64,000 bases of DNA from JAHEAO01 sp942492375 (GTDB lineage Bacteria > Pseudomonadota > Alphaproteobacteria > Rhodobacterales > Rhodobacteraceae). Under the pieces are notes generated by a model. The model had not been told where the DNA came from. It did not search any database and saw only the letters and a program-made list of their open reading frames with translations. The translations under genes were made by a program, and so were the position numbers. Location of the stretch: assembly GCA_942492375.1 (NCBI GenBank), contig CALOEL010000010.1:113753-177752 (forward strand), in the 5' to 3' direction. Shown one piece after another: positions 50,993-60,094 of this stretch (positions are counted from its first letter, which is position 1; every line of letters begins with the position of its first letter).

Positions 50993-53035
50993 ATGTCCAC
51001 CGATCCGCTCGTCATATTCACCCCGTCCGGCAAGCGCGGCCGGTTTCCCGTCGGAACACCGGTGCTGACCGCGGCGCGGCAGCTTGGGGTCGATCTCGAT
51101 TCCGTCTGCGGCGGGCGCGGCATCTGCTCGAAATGCCAGATCACGCCGAGCTATGGCGAGTTCTCGAAACATGGCGTCACGGTGGCCGAGGACGCGCTGA
51201 CCGAGTTCAACGAGGTCGAGGCCCGCTATGACCGGATCCGCGGCCTCAAGGCGGGGCGCCGGCTGGGCTGCCAGGCCAAGGTGCAGCGCGACGTGGTGAT
51301 CGACGTGCCGCCCGAAAGCCAGGTCCACAAGCAGGTCGTGCGCAAGGAAGCGACGATGCGCGACATCGTCATGGATCCCGCGACGCGGCTTTACTATGTC
51401 GAGGTCGCCGAACCGGACATGCATGAACCCACGGGCGATCTGGAACGCCTGCAGCGCGCGCTGGCCGAACAGTGGCAGATCGGCGAGGTCCGCACCGGCA
51501 TGGCGGTGCTGCGCAAGCTGCAACCGGTGCTGCGCAAGGGCGAGTGGAAGGTCACGGTCGCGCTCTACAAGGGCCACAACGACAGCCATGACACGATCCT
51601 CGACATCTGGCCGGGCTTCTTCGAGGGGCGGCTTTACGGGCTGGCCATCGACCTCGGCTCGACCACGATCGCAGCGCATCTGACCGACCTGCGCAATGGT
51701 TCGGTGCTGCATTCGGCCGGCGTGATGAATCCCCAGATCCGCTTCGGCGAGGATCTGATGAGCCGCGTCAGCTATGCGATGATGAATCCCGGCGGCGATG
51801 TCGAGATGACCGCCGTCGTGCGCGGCGCGATCGACGCGCTGGCGCATTCACTGGCCGCCGAGGCCGGGATCGACCCCGCACAGGTGATGGAGGCGGTCTT
51901 CGTCTGCAACCCGGTCATGCACCATCTTCTGCTGGGCATCGACCCGGTGGAACTCGGCCAGGCGCCCTTCGCGCTGGCCACCGCGAATTCGCTGTCCCTG
52001 ACGGCGCCCGATCTCGACATGACGGCGATGAATCCCTCGGGCCGGATCTACGTGCTGCCCTGCATCGCCGGCCATGTCGGCGCAGACTGCGCCGCCGTGG
52101 CGTTGTCCGAAGAGCCCTACAAGTCCGAAGACCTCGTGCTCGTGGTTGATGTCGGCACCAATGCCGAGATCCTGCTGGGCGACAAGTCCCGCGTGCTGGC
52201 CTGCTCCTCGCCCACCGGCCCCGCCTTCGAGGGCGCGCAGATCAGCTCCGGCCAGCGTGCCGCCCCTGGCGCCATCGAGCGGGTCGAGATCGATCCCGCG
52301 ACCAAGGAACCCCGGTTCCGCGTCATCGGCTCTGACACCTGGTCGGACGATCCGGCCTTTGCCGAGGCGACTGCCGCCACCGGCGTCACCGGCATCTGCG
52401 GCTCCGGCATCATCGAGGCGGTGGCCGAGATGCGGATCGCCGGTATCGTCGACGGCTCCGGCCTGATCGGGTCGGCCGGGCAGGTCGGCACGCCGCGCTG
52501 CGAGGCGACCGGCCGCACCCATTCCTACCTTCTCTTTGACGGCAGCGCCGAGGGCGGCCCCCGGATCAGCGTGACCCAGGGCGACATCCGGGCGATCCAG
52601 CTGGCGAAATCGGCGCTTTACGCGGGCGCGCGTCTGCTGATGGACGAAATGGGGGTCGACAAGGTCGACCGCGTGGTGCTGGCCGGCGCGTTCGGGGCGC
52701 ATATTTCGCCGAAACACGCGATGGTGCTGGGGATGATCCCCGACGCGCCGCTCGACCGGGTGTTCTCGGCGGGCAACGCCGCGGGCACCGGCGCGCGGAT
52801 CGCGCTCTGCAATGTCGCCAGCCGCCGCGGGATCGAGGAGACGGTGCACCGGATCACCAAGGTCGAGACCGCGATCGAGCCGCGCTTTCAGGAGCATTTC
52901 GTCGCCGCCAACGCGATCCCGCATGCCACGGCGACCTTCCCGGAACTGCACAAGGTCGTCACCCTGCCCGATGTGTCCTACAACACCGCCGGCAGCGGCG
53001 AGGATGGCGGACGCCGGCGCAGACGGCGCGGCTGA
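50993..53035 (+). CDS. Reductive activator of corrinoid proteins (RACo-like, DUF4445/ASKHA)
   Basis: 680 residues. N-terminal 2Fe-2S ferredoxin domain with Cys39, Cys45, Cys48 and Cys93 (VCGGRGICSKCQ, RRLGCQAKV). A linker is followed by the ASKHA ATPase domain (LYGLAIDLGSTTIAAHL, VVDVGTNAEILLGD, CSSPTGPAFEGAQISSG, GICGSGIIEAVAEM). It reactivates Co(II) corrinoid proteins to Co(I) using ATP and low-potential electrons. This supports a corrinoid methyl-transfer role for the genes at 46451-48681. The Arg-rich tail resembles that of the methyltransferase. Confidence 0.92.
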   Translation: MSTDPLVIFTPSGKRGRFPVGTPVLTAARQLGVDLDSVCGGRGICSKCQITPSYGEFSKHGVTVAEDALTEFNEVEARYDRIRGLKAGRRLGCQAKVQRDVVIDVPPESQVHKQVVRKEATMRDIVMDPATRLYYVEVAEPDMHEPTGDLERLQRALAEQWQIGEVRTGMAVLRKLQPVLRKGEWKVTVALYKGHNDSHDTILDIWPGFFEGRLYGLAIDLGSTTIAAHLTDLRNGSVLHSAGVMNPQIRFGEDLMSRVSYAMMNPGGDVEMTAVVRGAIDALAHSLAAEAGIDPAQVMEAVFVCNPVMHHLLLGIDPVELGQAPFALATANSLSLTAPDLDMTAMNPSGRIYVLPCIAGHVGADCAAVALSEEPYKSEDLVLVVDVGTNAEILLGDKSRVLACSSPTGPAFEGAQISSGQRAAPGAIERVEIDPATKEPRFRVIGSDTWSDDPAFAEATAATGVTGICGSGIIEAVAEMRIAGIVDGSGLIGSAGQVGTPRCEATGRTHSYLLFDGSAEGGPRISVTQGDIRAIQLAKSALYAGARLLMDEMGVDKVDRVVLAGAFGAHISPKHAMVLGMIPDAPLDRVFSAGNAAGTGARIALCNVASRRGIEETVHRITKVETAIEPRFQEHFVAANAIPHATATFPELHKVVTLPDVSYNTAGSGEDGGRRRRRRG

Positions 53036-53080
53036 CCGCTTGACGGAACGCGCGGCATCGCCTACCTCGGAGGCCGGAAG

Positions 53081-53154
53081 GCGGGTGTAGCTCAATGGTA
53101 GAGCAGCAGCTTCCCAAGCTGAATACGAGGGTTCGATTCCCTTCACCCGCTCCA
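53081..53154 (+). tRNA. tRNA-Gly(CCC)
   Basis: 74 bases with CCA encoded. Acceptor GCGGGTG pairs with CACCCGC; anticodon loop TTCCCAA gives CCC (glycine GGG codon); T-loop GGTTCGATTCC. A TTGACG box lies 36 bases upstream, with a poor -10. No duplicated 3' end is seen nearby, so no island at this tRNA in the window. Confidence 0.95.
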
Positions 53155-53231
53155 GTCCCACGCCTGCCCTGATGCCGATTTGACGCAGCGCTTCGCCTGC
53201 GGCAGAACATTGGCAAAGAAGGAGGCCGGGA

Positions 53232-54485
53232 ATGGCGAAGATCGACTTGCTGCGCCGGGAAGCCCGCCGCCTGTTCACTGCCGCGGTGGCCGCAGCCGAT
53301 CCGGCTCCGGCACTGGCCACTCAGCTTACCGCCCGCCCCCTCGTCCCGCTTCGCGACGGTCGCTATATCCTGATCGCCGTCGGCAAGGCCGCCTGCACGA
53401 TGATGGCCGAGGCCCTGCACCACCTGCCCGACGGCGCGGCTCATGACGCCCTCGCCGTGACGAATTACGAGAATGCGCGCGACATTCCCGGCGCCCGGGT
53501 GATCGCGGCCGGCCATCCGGTGCCCGATGCGAACGGCGCCCGCGCGGCCGAGGCGGTGATCGCGCTGCTTGAGGGCGCGACCGCAGGCGACCGCGTCATC
53601 GCGCTGATCTCGGGCGGGGGATCGGCGCTCCTGCCGGCACCGATACCGGGCGTCAGCCTGACGGACAAGGCCGAGGTCAGCCGCATCCTGCTGGCCGAGG
53701 GCTTCGACATCACCGAGATGAACCTGGTCCGCCAGCACCTGTCGCGGCTCAAAGGGGGCGGTTTCGTCCGGCTCGCCGCGCCCGCGCCGGTGCGGGCCTT
53801 CATCCTGTCGGACGTCATCGGCGACGATCTGCGGGTGATCGCCAGCGGCCCCACCGCTTCGCCGGTCGGCACATTGGCCGAGGCGCGCAAACTGCTGGTT
53901 TCACGCAAGGTTTTCGACCGGCTGCCGCTATCCGTCCAGGGGCATCTGCAAAAGCGGAACGCAGCGGAACCGGAGCCGGTCGGCGCCGAGAACGTGCTGA
54001 TCTGTTCGAACCGGCAGAGCCTCGATGCGGCGGCGGCGGCCTCCAGCGTCCCCGCCACGGTCATCGACCCGCCGCTGACCGGCGATGTCGCCGATGCGAC
54101 CGCGCGCCTGCTGCAAAAGGCCCGAAGCGCCGCGCCGGGGACGGCGCTGATCCTCGGCGGAGAGACCACCGTCACGCTGCGGGGCACCGGACTGGGCGGG
54201 CGCAATCAGGAACTGGCGCTGCGCTTCGCGCTCGGCGCGGGCGATCTGACGGGAGACTGGGTGTTTCTTTCCGGAGGAACCGACGGGCGCGACGGGCCGA
54301 CCGAGGCGGCGGGCGGCCTGGTCGATCCCGGCAGCCTGTCACGGATGCGGGCAGCCGGCGCCGACCCGCAGGCGCTGCTGGCCGATAACGACAGCCACGC
54401 GGCGCTGGAGGCGTCAGGCGATCTTCTGATCACCGGCGGCACCGGCACCAATGTGGCGGACGTGCAGATCTTCCTGCGGGGCTAA
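53232..54485 (+). CDS. Glycerate 2-kinase (MOFRL/DUF4147 family)
   Basis: 417 residues. Phosphorylates glycerate to 2-phosphoglycerate, feeding glycolate/serine-derived carbon into central metabolism. VGKAACTMMAEAL, ISGGGSALLPAP, RQHLSRLKGGGF, and the C-terminal LILGGETTVTLRGTGLGGRNQELAL are the family signatures. Older annotations call it hydroxypyruvate reductase (TtuD). Start preceded by AAGGAGGCCGGGA. Convergent with folD. Confidence 0.92.
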   Translation: MAKIDLLRREARRLFTAAVAAADPAPALATQLTARPLVPLRDGRYILIAVGKAACTMMAEALHHLPDGAAHDALAVTNYENARDIPGARVIAAGHPVPDANGARAAEAVIALLEGATAGDRVIALISGGGSALLPAPIPGVSLTDKAEVSRILLAEGFDITEMNLVRQHLSRLKGGGFVRLAAPAPVRAFILSDVIGDDLRVIASGPTASPVGTLAEARKLLVSRKVFDRLPLSVQGHLQKRNAAEPEPVGAENVLICSNRQSLDAAAAASSVPATVIDPPLTGDVADATARLLQKARSAAPGTALILGGETTVTLRGTGLGGRNQELALRFALGAGDLTGDWVFLSGGTDGRDGPTEAAGGLVDPGSLSRMRAAGADPQALLADNDSHAALEASGDLLITGGTGTNVADVQIFLRG

Positions 54486-54505
54486 CGGCCTGCAGCGCGC
54501 CAACG

Positions 54506-55399
54506 TCAGGCGGTCAACCCCTCGGGTTCCGGCAATCCGTTCGCGCGGCAGGCAGAGGTCAGCGTGTTGGCCAGCAGGCAGGCGATGGTCATCGGCCCGA
54601 CCCCGCCGGGCACCGGGGTGATCGCGCCTGCGACCTTGGCCGCGCTCGCGAAATCCACATCGCCGACCAGCCTGGTGCCGCCGCCGTCCTTCTCGACCCG
54701 GTTGATGCCGACGTCGATCACGGTGGCGCCCGGTTTCACCCAATCGCCGGTGATCATCTCGGCCCGGCCCACCGCCGCCGCCAGAATGTCGGCGCGGCGG
54801 CAGACCTCTTCGATCTCTCTGGTGCGGCTATGGGCGATGGTCACCGTGCAGCTGTCGCGCAACAGCAGCTGCGCCATCGGCTTGCCCACGATGTTCGACC
54901 GCCCGACCACGACCGCGTTCATGCCGGACAGCGACCCGTGGTGCTCGCGCAGCATCATCAGGCAGCCCAGCGGCGTGCAGGGCACCATCGCCTTCTGCCC
55001 CGTCGCCAGACGGCCGACATTCGAGATGTGGAACCCGTCGACATCCTTCGCCGGGTCGATGCTGTTGATCACCAGATCCTCGTTCAGATGCTTCGGCAGC
55101 GGCAGTTGCACAAGAATGCCGTGGATCGTCTCGTCAGTGTTCAGCCGGTCGATCAGCGACAGCAGATCGGCCTCGGAGGTTTCGGCCGACAGGCGGTGTT
55201 CGACCGACTTCATCCCGACCTCGCGCGTGGCCTTGCCCTTGGAGCGGACATAGACATCGCTCGCCGCATCCTCTCCGACAAGGACCACGGCCAGGCCGGG
55301 CGTCAGCCCGTGATCGCCCTGCAGCCGCGCGACCTGCTCTGCCACCTTGCCGCGCACTTTCGCCGCGAAATCCTTGCCGTCGATGATCGTGGCGCTCAT
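54506..55399 (-). CDS. folD: Bifunctional methylene-THF dehydrogenase/cyclohydrolase
   Basis: 297 residues. Interconverts methylene-THF and formyl-THF. SDVYVRSKGKATREVG, HGILVQLPLPKHLNE, DVDGFHISNVGRL, VVGRSNIVGKPMAQLL and the C-terminal TPVPGGVGPMTIACLL are the FolD signatures. Start at MSATIIDGKDFAAK; upstream codons of the frame lack family support. Links the one-carbon cluster to formate-level folate. Confidence 0.97.
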   Translation of the reverse strand: MSATIIDGKDFAAKVRGKVAEQVARLQGDHGLTPGLAVVLVGEDAASDVYVRSKGKATREVGMKSVEHRLSAETSEADLLSLIDRLNTDETIHGILVQLPLPKHLNEDLVINSIDPAKDVDGFHISNVGRLATGQKAMVPCTPLGCLMMLREHHGSLSGMNAVVVGRSNIVGKPMAQLLLRDSCTVTIAHSRTREIEEVCRRADILAAAVGRAEMITGDWVKPGATVIDVGINRVEKDGGGTRLVGDVDFASAAKVAGAITPVPGGVGPMTIACLLANTLTSACRANGLPEPEGLTA

Positions 55400-55592
55400 G
55401 TCATCTGCTCTCCCGTATTCCGTGCCGGCGACACTCTGCCCGGCTCCCGCCATAGAGGCAACGGCGACGCCCTGCGGGGCTTTTCCAAAAACGCCCTGTC
55501 CCGGCGGACGGGCGACACCGGCTGCGAAGCGACTTGTCGCAGGACGGCGCTGCGGCCTATAGGGGGGGCGTCAACATTCAAGAGGTGTCCCG

Positions 55593-55946
55593 ATGTCCGA
55601 GATCAAACGCATGAAAACCAGCGCCCGCATGAGCCAGGCGGTCATCCATAACGGCGTCGTCCATCTCGCCGGACAGGTCGGGGCGCCGGGCGCCGGTTTC
55701 GCGGAACAGACACGCGCCGTGCTCGACGCGGTCGAACGGCTTCTGGCCGAGGCGGGCACCGACAAGACCCACCTGCTGACCGCGCAGATCTGGCTGTCGG
55801 ATATCGGCGCGGGGTTCGCCGAGATGAACGGCGTCTGGGACAGCTGGGTCCCCGAAGGCCATGCCCCGGCGCGCTGGACCGGCGAGGCGAAGCTGGCCAC
55901 GCCGGAATACAAGGTCGAAATCATCGTGACCGCCGCCCTGCCCTGA
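55593..55946 (+). CDS. RidA/YjgF family protein
   Basis: 117 residues. The family removes reactive enamine/imine intermediates of amino-acid metabolism. VHLAGQVGAPGAGFAEQTRAVLDAVERLL and a C-terminal PEYKVEIIVTAALP fit. The Arg of canonical RidA (near residue 105, in the PxxxVEI region) is replaced by Lys-Val context, so activity is unsure. Stand-alone gene. Confidence 0.87.
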   Translation: MSEIKRMKTSARMSQAVIHNGVVHLAGQVGAPGAGFAEQTRAVLDAVERLLAEAGTDKTHLLTAQIWLSDIGAGFAEMNGVWDSWVPEGHAPARWTGEAKLATPEYKVEIIVTAALP

Positions 55947-56168
55947 AGGCCGGACGCGTCCGGCAGGCACGGACTGTTCACTGCATTCCGCCTGGCCGCG
56001 CCGGTCTTCTTTGCGCGGCGTCGGGGCCTCGGCGGCGGAGCCGCGGCGCCGGGGATCTTCCCGCGGGGTTCTCAGCTTTGCGCCAGCCGTTCCGGTCGAT
56101 GCCGGACACCGGCTTTCCGGGTGCCAATGAACGCATCTCTTGCGGGGCGCCAGCCCCGCGCCTTGGGA

Positions 56169-57782
56169 TCACCCTTTGCCGCGCAATGCCTCGACCAGCA
56201 ACCGGGTCGATCCGTCCTTGCCCGCCGCGCTTTCTTCCCCTGCGATCACTGGCTCCAGCGCCATGGCCAGTTCCTTGCCCAGTTCAACGCCCCACTGATC
56301 GAAAGAGTTGATCCCCAGCACCACGCCCTCGACGAAGACGCGGTGCTCGTAAAGCGCGATGATCTGGCCCAGAACATGCGGCGTGAGTTTCGGGTAGACC
56401 AGCGTGGTTGACGGCCGGTTGCCCGGAAACACCCGGTGCCGCGCCTGCCGTTCCAACTCCTCGCCGGTCAGACCCTTGTCCGCCATGATCTTGCGCGCCT
56501 CGTCCGGCGAGCGTCCGCGCAGCAGCGCCTCGGACTGGGCCAGGCAATTGGCGATCAGCAGGCGATGCTGATGCGCAAGCTCGGGTTCATGCCCCTTCGC
56601 ACCGACCATGAATTCGCAGGGTATAACCCGCGTGCCCTGATGGATCAGCTGGTAGAAGGCGTGCTGCCCGTTGGTGCCGGGCTCGCCCCAGACGACCGGA
56701 CCTGAATCGGTCGCAAGCTCCGCCCCGTCCATCGAGACGCGCTTGCCGTTCGACTCCATCTCGAGCTGCTGCAGATAGGCGGGCAGCCGTGACAGGCGTT
56801 GCTCGTAGGGCAATACCGCGCGGGTCGCATAGCCGCAGACCTGATTGTGCCAGAGGCCGGTCAGCGCCAGCATCACCGGCATGTTGCGGCTCGGCGCAGC
56901 GTCGCGGAAATGCCGGTCCATCGCCTGGCCGCCACGCAGGAAATCGCGGAAACCGTCCGGCCCTATCGCGATCATCAGCGACAGACCGATCGGTCCCCAG
57001 ACCGAATAGCGCCCGCCGACCCAGTCCTCAAACCCGAAAACCCGATCCGGATCAATGCCGTAAGCGCTGGTCCTGTCCCCCGCCGAGGACAGCGCCGCCA
57101 GATGCGCGCCGACAGCGTCCTCGCCGATGCCTTTGGCCAGCCAGCGCCGCGCGGTATCGGCATTGGTCATCGTCTCGATCGTGGTGAAGGTCTTCGAGGC
57201 GACGATCACCAGCGTGGTCGCCGGGTCAAGCCCGGCCAGCGTGTCGTGGATCTGCGCGCCATCGACATTCGAGACGAAATGACAGCGCGGCCCGTCATGA
57301 CAGGGCGCCAGCGCCAGTGCCGCCATCGCCGGGCCAAGGTCGGACCCGCCGATGCCGATATTAACCACATCGGTGAACCGCCCGCCTGCGGCCGGCGCGA
57401 TCTCGCCCTCGCGCAGGCCCTCGGCAAAGCGCTCCATCCGCGCCAGGGTCTCGCGGATGCCCGGCATCACATCCTCACCGTCCACCAGGACCGGCCCGCC
57501 ATCGAGATTGCGCAAGGCGGTATGCAGCACCGCGCGGCCCTCGGTCTCGTTGATCTTTTCGCCCCCGAACATCGCGGCGCGGCGCCCGTCCAGCTCCACC
57601 GCTTCGGTCAGGCCGATCAGAAGCTCTCGCGCTTCGGCGTCGATATTCGTCTTCGAGTAATCGAACAGAAGATCGCCCGCTTCGACGGAGAATTCCGCCG
57701 CGCGGTGCTCGTCCTGAAAGAGATCGAGGATATGCCGCCCCGCAACCGCCCGATGATGGGTTTCAAGCGCCGTCCAATCCAT
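56169..57782 (-). CDS. pgi: Glucose-6-phosphate isomerase
   Basis: 537 residues. DYSKTNID, NIGIGGSDLGPAMA, VASKTFTTIETMTNA, VWGEPGTNGQHAFYQLIHQG and the closing NSFDQWGVELGK are the family signatures, with catalytic Glu and His in the fourth. Interconverts glucose 6-phosphate and fructose 6-phosphate. Last gene of zwf-pgl-pgi, 4 bases after pgl. Confidence 0.97.
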   Translation of the reverse strand: MDWTALETHHRAVAGRHILDLFQDEHRAAEFSVEAGDLLFDYSKTNIDAEARELLIGLTEAVELDGRRAAMFGGEKINETEGRAVLHTALRNLDGGPVLVDGEDVMPGIRETLARMERFAEGLREGEIAPAAGGRFTDVVNIGIGGSDLGPAMAALALAPCHDGPRCHFVSNVDGAQIHDTLAGLDPATTLVIVASKTFTTIETMTNADTARRWLAKGIGEDAVGAHLAALSSAGDRTSAYGIDPDRVFGFEDWVGGRYSVWGPIGLSLMIAIGPDGFRDFLRGGQAMDRHFRDAAPSRNMPVMLALTGLWHNQVCGYATRAVLPYEQRLSRLPAYLQQLEMESNGKRVSMDGAELATDSGPVVWGEPGTNGQHAFYQLIHQGTRVIPCEFMVGAKGHEPELAHQHRLLIANCLAQSEALLRGRSPDEARKIMADKGLTGEELERQARHRVFPGNRPSTTLVYPKLTPHVLGQIIALYEHRVFVEGVVLGINSFDQWGVELGKELAMALEPVIAGEESAAGKDGSTRLLVEALRGKG

Positions 57783-57786
57783 TCCG

Positions 57787-58461
57787 CTACTCCGCCCAGT
57801 GAACCGTGGCGCCGCCGAGCACCGCCGCGACCGGGGCCTGCATCGGATCGCCGAGATTGCGAGCGGTTGTCAGCGCGTCGCGCTTTTCCGCCCCGGTGAT
57901 GACGATATGGGTGTTGATCGCCCCGGCCAGGACCGGCGCGCTCAGCGTCACGCGCGGCTCGGCGGCACCCGGCGCGCGCATCGGCACGAGGATCGGCGCG
58001 TCGTCGGACATCGCCTCCTCAAGCCGGTCGGCGCCGGGGAACAGCGAGGCGGTGTGCATGTCCGCGCCCATCCCCAGAAGCAGGACGGCGATCGGCAGAT
58101 GCGGCTCGATCGCGGCGGCCAGTTCCTCGATCCGCTCCTCCGGTGTTTCCGCCTCGGCATAAAGCGGCAGCAGCGTGGCCTCGGCCGCCCGGTCCACCAG
58201 CAGCCGCTCGCGGATCAGCCGGGTGTTCGAGCGCTCCGAACTCTCGGGAACCCAGCGTTCGTCGCTGAGCAGCACCTTGACCCGGCCCCAGTCCAGCTTG
58301 ACGCCCGACAGCGTGTCGAAGATCGGCCCCGGAGTGGTGCCGCCCGGCACGACGAACAGCACCTCGTCCTCCTGCCGCAGGGCGGCGCCAAGCTCGCTGG
58401 CCAGGTTGTCGGCCACTTCGATCATCATCAATTCCCGATCCGGGTAGGTCTGCAGGTTCAT
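57787..58461 (-). CDS. pgl: 6-phosphogluconolactonase
   Basis: 224 residues of the DevB type. VVPGGTTPGPIFDTLSG, LSDERWVPESSERSNTRLI and LLGMGADMHTASLFPG are family motifs. Hydrolyses 6-phosphogluconolactone made by Zwf. Its ATG overlaps the zwf stop (ATGA). Confidence 0.95.
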   Translation of the reverse strand: MNLQTYPDRELMMIEVADNLASELGAALRQEDEVLFVVPGGTTPGPIFDTLSGVKLDWGRVKVLLSDERWVPESSERSNTRLIRERLLVDRAAEATLLPLYAEAETPEERIEELAAAIEPHLPIAVLLLGMGADMHTASLFPGADRLEEAMSDDAPILVPMRAPGAAEPRVTLSAPVLAGAINTHIVITGAEKRDALTTARNLGDPMQAPVAAVLGGATVHWAE

Positions 58462-59912
58462 TCGCGTATCTCCCGCCAGCGGCGCCCGTCACGATGCATG
58501 AGCATCGCCGCATCCTCCGGCCCGTTGCTGCCCACGTCGTAGGGCTTCGGCACGTCGTTGCGCTCTTCCCAGCTTCCGATGATCGGATCGGTCCAGGCCC
58601 AGGCCGCCTCGACCTCGTCGCCGCGCATGAACAGCGTCTGGTTGCCGCGGATCACGTCCATGATCAGGCGCTCATAGGCGTCCGGCGCATCTTCGATATC
58701 GTCGCCCAGCGCATCCGCGAAACTCATGTCGAGCGGCACGTCGATCAGCCGCATCCCGCCCGGACCCGGTTCCTTGATGGTCACGCCCAGGGTGATCCCC
58801 TCGTTCGGCTGCAGCCGGATCGTCAGGATATTGCGGTGGTTCTCGGTATTCTGCCCGAAGATCGAATGCGGCGCATCCTTGAACACCACCGCGATCTCGC
58901 TGGTCCGCGCGCGCAGCTTCTTGCCGGTGCGCATGTAGAACGGTGTTCCGGCCCAGCGCCAGTTCGAGATATGGCACTTCAGCGCGATGAAGCTTTCGGT
59001 GCGCGACTTCGGATCGCCCGAATCCTCGCGAAAGCCGGGGGCCGTCTCGGTCGGTTCATACTGGCCCCGCACGATATGGTGGCTGTCCACCGGCTCCAGC
59101 GCGCGGATCACCTTCAGCTTCTCGTCGCGAACCGCGTCGGGCTCGAACCGGCTGGGCGGTTCCATCGCGATCAGGCAGAGCAGCTGCATCAGGTGGTTCT
59201 GCACCATGTCGCGCATCGCGCCGGACTTGTTGTAATACTCGCCCCGCCCGCCGACACCGACGGTCTCGGCGACGGTGATCTGGATATGGTCGACATATTG
59301 CGCGTTCCAGAGCGGTTCGAACAGGATATTGGCAAAGCGCACGGCCATCAGGTTCTGCACCGTCTCCTTGCCCAGGTAATGGTCGATCCGGTAGATCTGC
59401 GTCTCGTCGAAATGCCGGGCCAGCACCCGGTTCAGATCGCGCGCCGAATCGAGATCGCGCCCGAAGGGCTTCTCGACCACGATCCGGCTGCCGGAATTGA
59501 CGATGCCATTGGAATGCAGACGTTCCGCCAGATCGCCGAACAGGCTTGGTCCGACCGAGAAATAGAAAGCGTTGACCTTGTCGCGGTCGACCAGCGCGGC
59601 CAGTTCCGCCCAGCCGCCCTGCCCCGTCGCGTCGATCGCGACATAGCGCAGGCTGTCCAGAAAGGCCGTCAGGTCGCTTTCGCGGGCCGCATCCTCGCCC
59701 CCGAATTCGCGCACGGCGTCCGCGATCATCTCGCGGTAGCCCTGATCGTCCATCTCGGACCGGGCGGCGCCGATGATCCGCGACTCGGGCGGGATCTGTC
59801 CGGTCAGGAACCGGCGGAACAATCCGGGCAGGATCTTGCGGCGCGCAAGATCGCCGGTGCCACCGAAAATCACCAGATCGAACGGATCAACCGGAATGAT
59901 ACGTGAGACCAT
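58458..59912 (-). CDS. zwf: Glucose-6-phosphate 1-dehydrogenase
   Basis: 484 residues. VIFGGTGDLARRKILPGLF is the nucleotide-binding N-terminus, RIDHYLGKETVQNL the catalytic signature and EGITLGVTIKEPGPG lies in the beta domain. First step of the Entner-Doudoroff and oxidative pentose phosphate routes. ATG 59912 with AGAGGAAATGCTTG upstream. First gene of zwf-pgl-pgi; edd and eda are not in the window. Confidence 0.97.
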   Translation of the reverse strand: MVSRIIPVDPFDLVIFGGTGDLARRKILPGLFRRFLTGQIPPESRIIGAARSEMDDQGYREMIADAVREFGGEDAARESDLTAFLDSLRYVAIDATGQGGWAELAALVDRDKVNAFYFSVGPSLFGDLAERLHSNGIVNSGSRIVVEKPFGRDLDSARDLNRVLARHFDETQIYRIDHYLGKETVQNLMAVRFANILFEPLWNAQYVDHIQITVAETVGVGGRGEYYNKSGAMRDMVQNHLMQLLCLIAMEPPSRFEPDAVRDEKLKVIRALEPVDSHHIVRGQYEPTETAPGFREDSGDPKSRTESFIALKCHISNWRWAGTPFYMRTGKKLRARTSEIAVVFKDAPHSIFGQNTENHRNILTIRLQPNEGITLGVTIKEPGPGGMRLIDVPLDMSFADALGDDIEDAPDAYERLIMDVIRGNQTLFMRGDEVEAAWAWTDPIIGSWEERNDVPKPYDVGSNGPEDAAMLMHRDGRRWREIRE

Positions 59913-59935
59913 CAAGCATTTCCTCTTGCTTCGCC

Positions 59936-59947
59936 GTTAGCGCTAAC
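59936..59947. promoter_or_regulatory. LacI-type operator upstream of zwf
   Basis: GTTAGCGCTAAC, a perfect 12-bp palindrome with central CG, 23 bases upstream of the zwf ATG. This shape (TTAGCGCTAA) is typical of sites bound by LacI-family sugar regulators. Its position would block transcription of zwf-pgl-pgi. No LacI-family gene is in the window. Confidence 0.7.
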
Positions 59948-60094
59948 AGCCGCTCTCGTGGCCTGTTAAACGCAACTTCGGCCAGAGTCTAGCATGGCGC
60001 TGGCGCTTCACAACCGCGTCAGGAAAAACATCGGGGGTTTTCAGCCTGCCGGCACCCGTCTAGCCATGAAAAAACGCGATTGGAGCGACTGCGG

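Noticed and set aside
53081..53154. Second integration site at tRNA-Gly
   Set aside because: No repeated tRNA 3' end nearby; flanking genes look like core metabolism.
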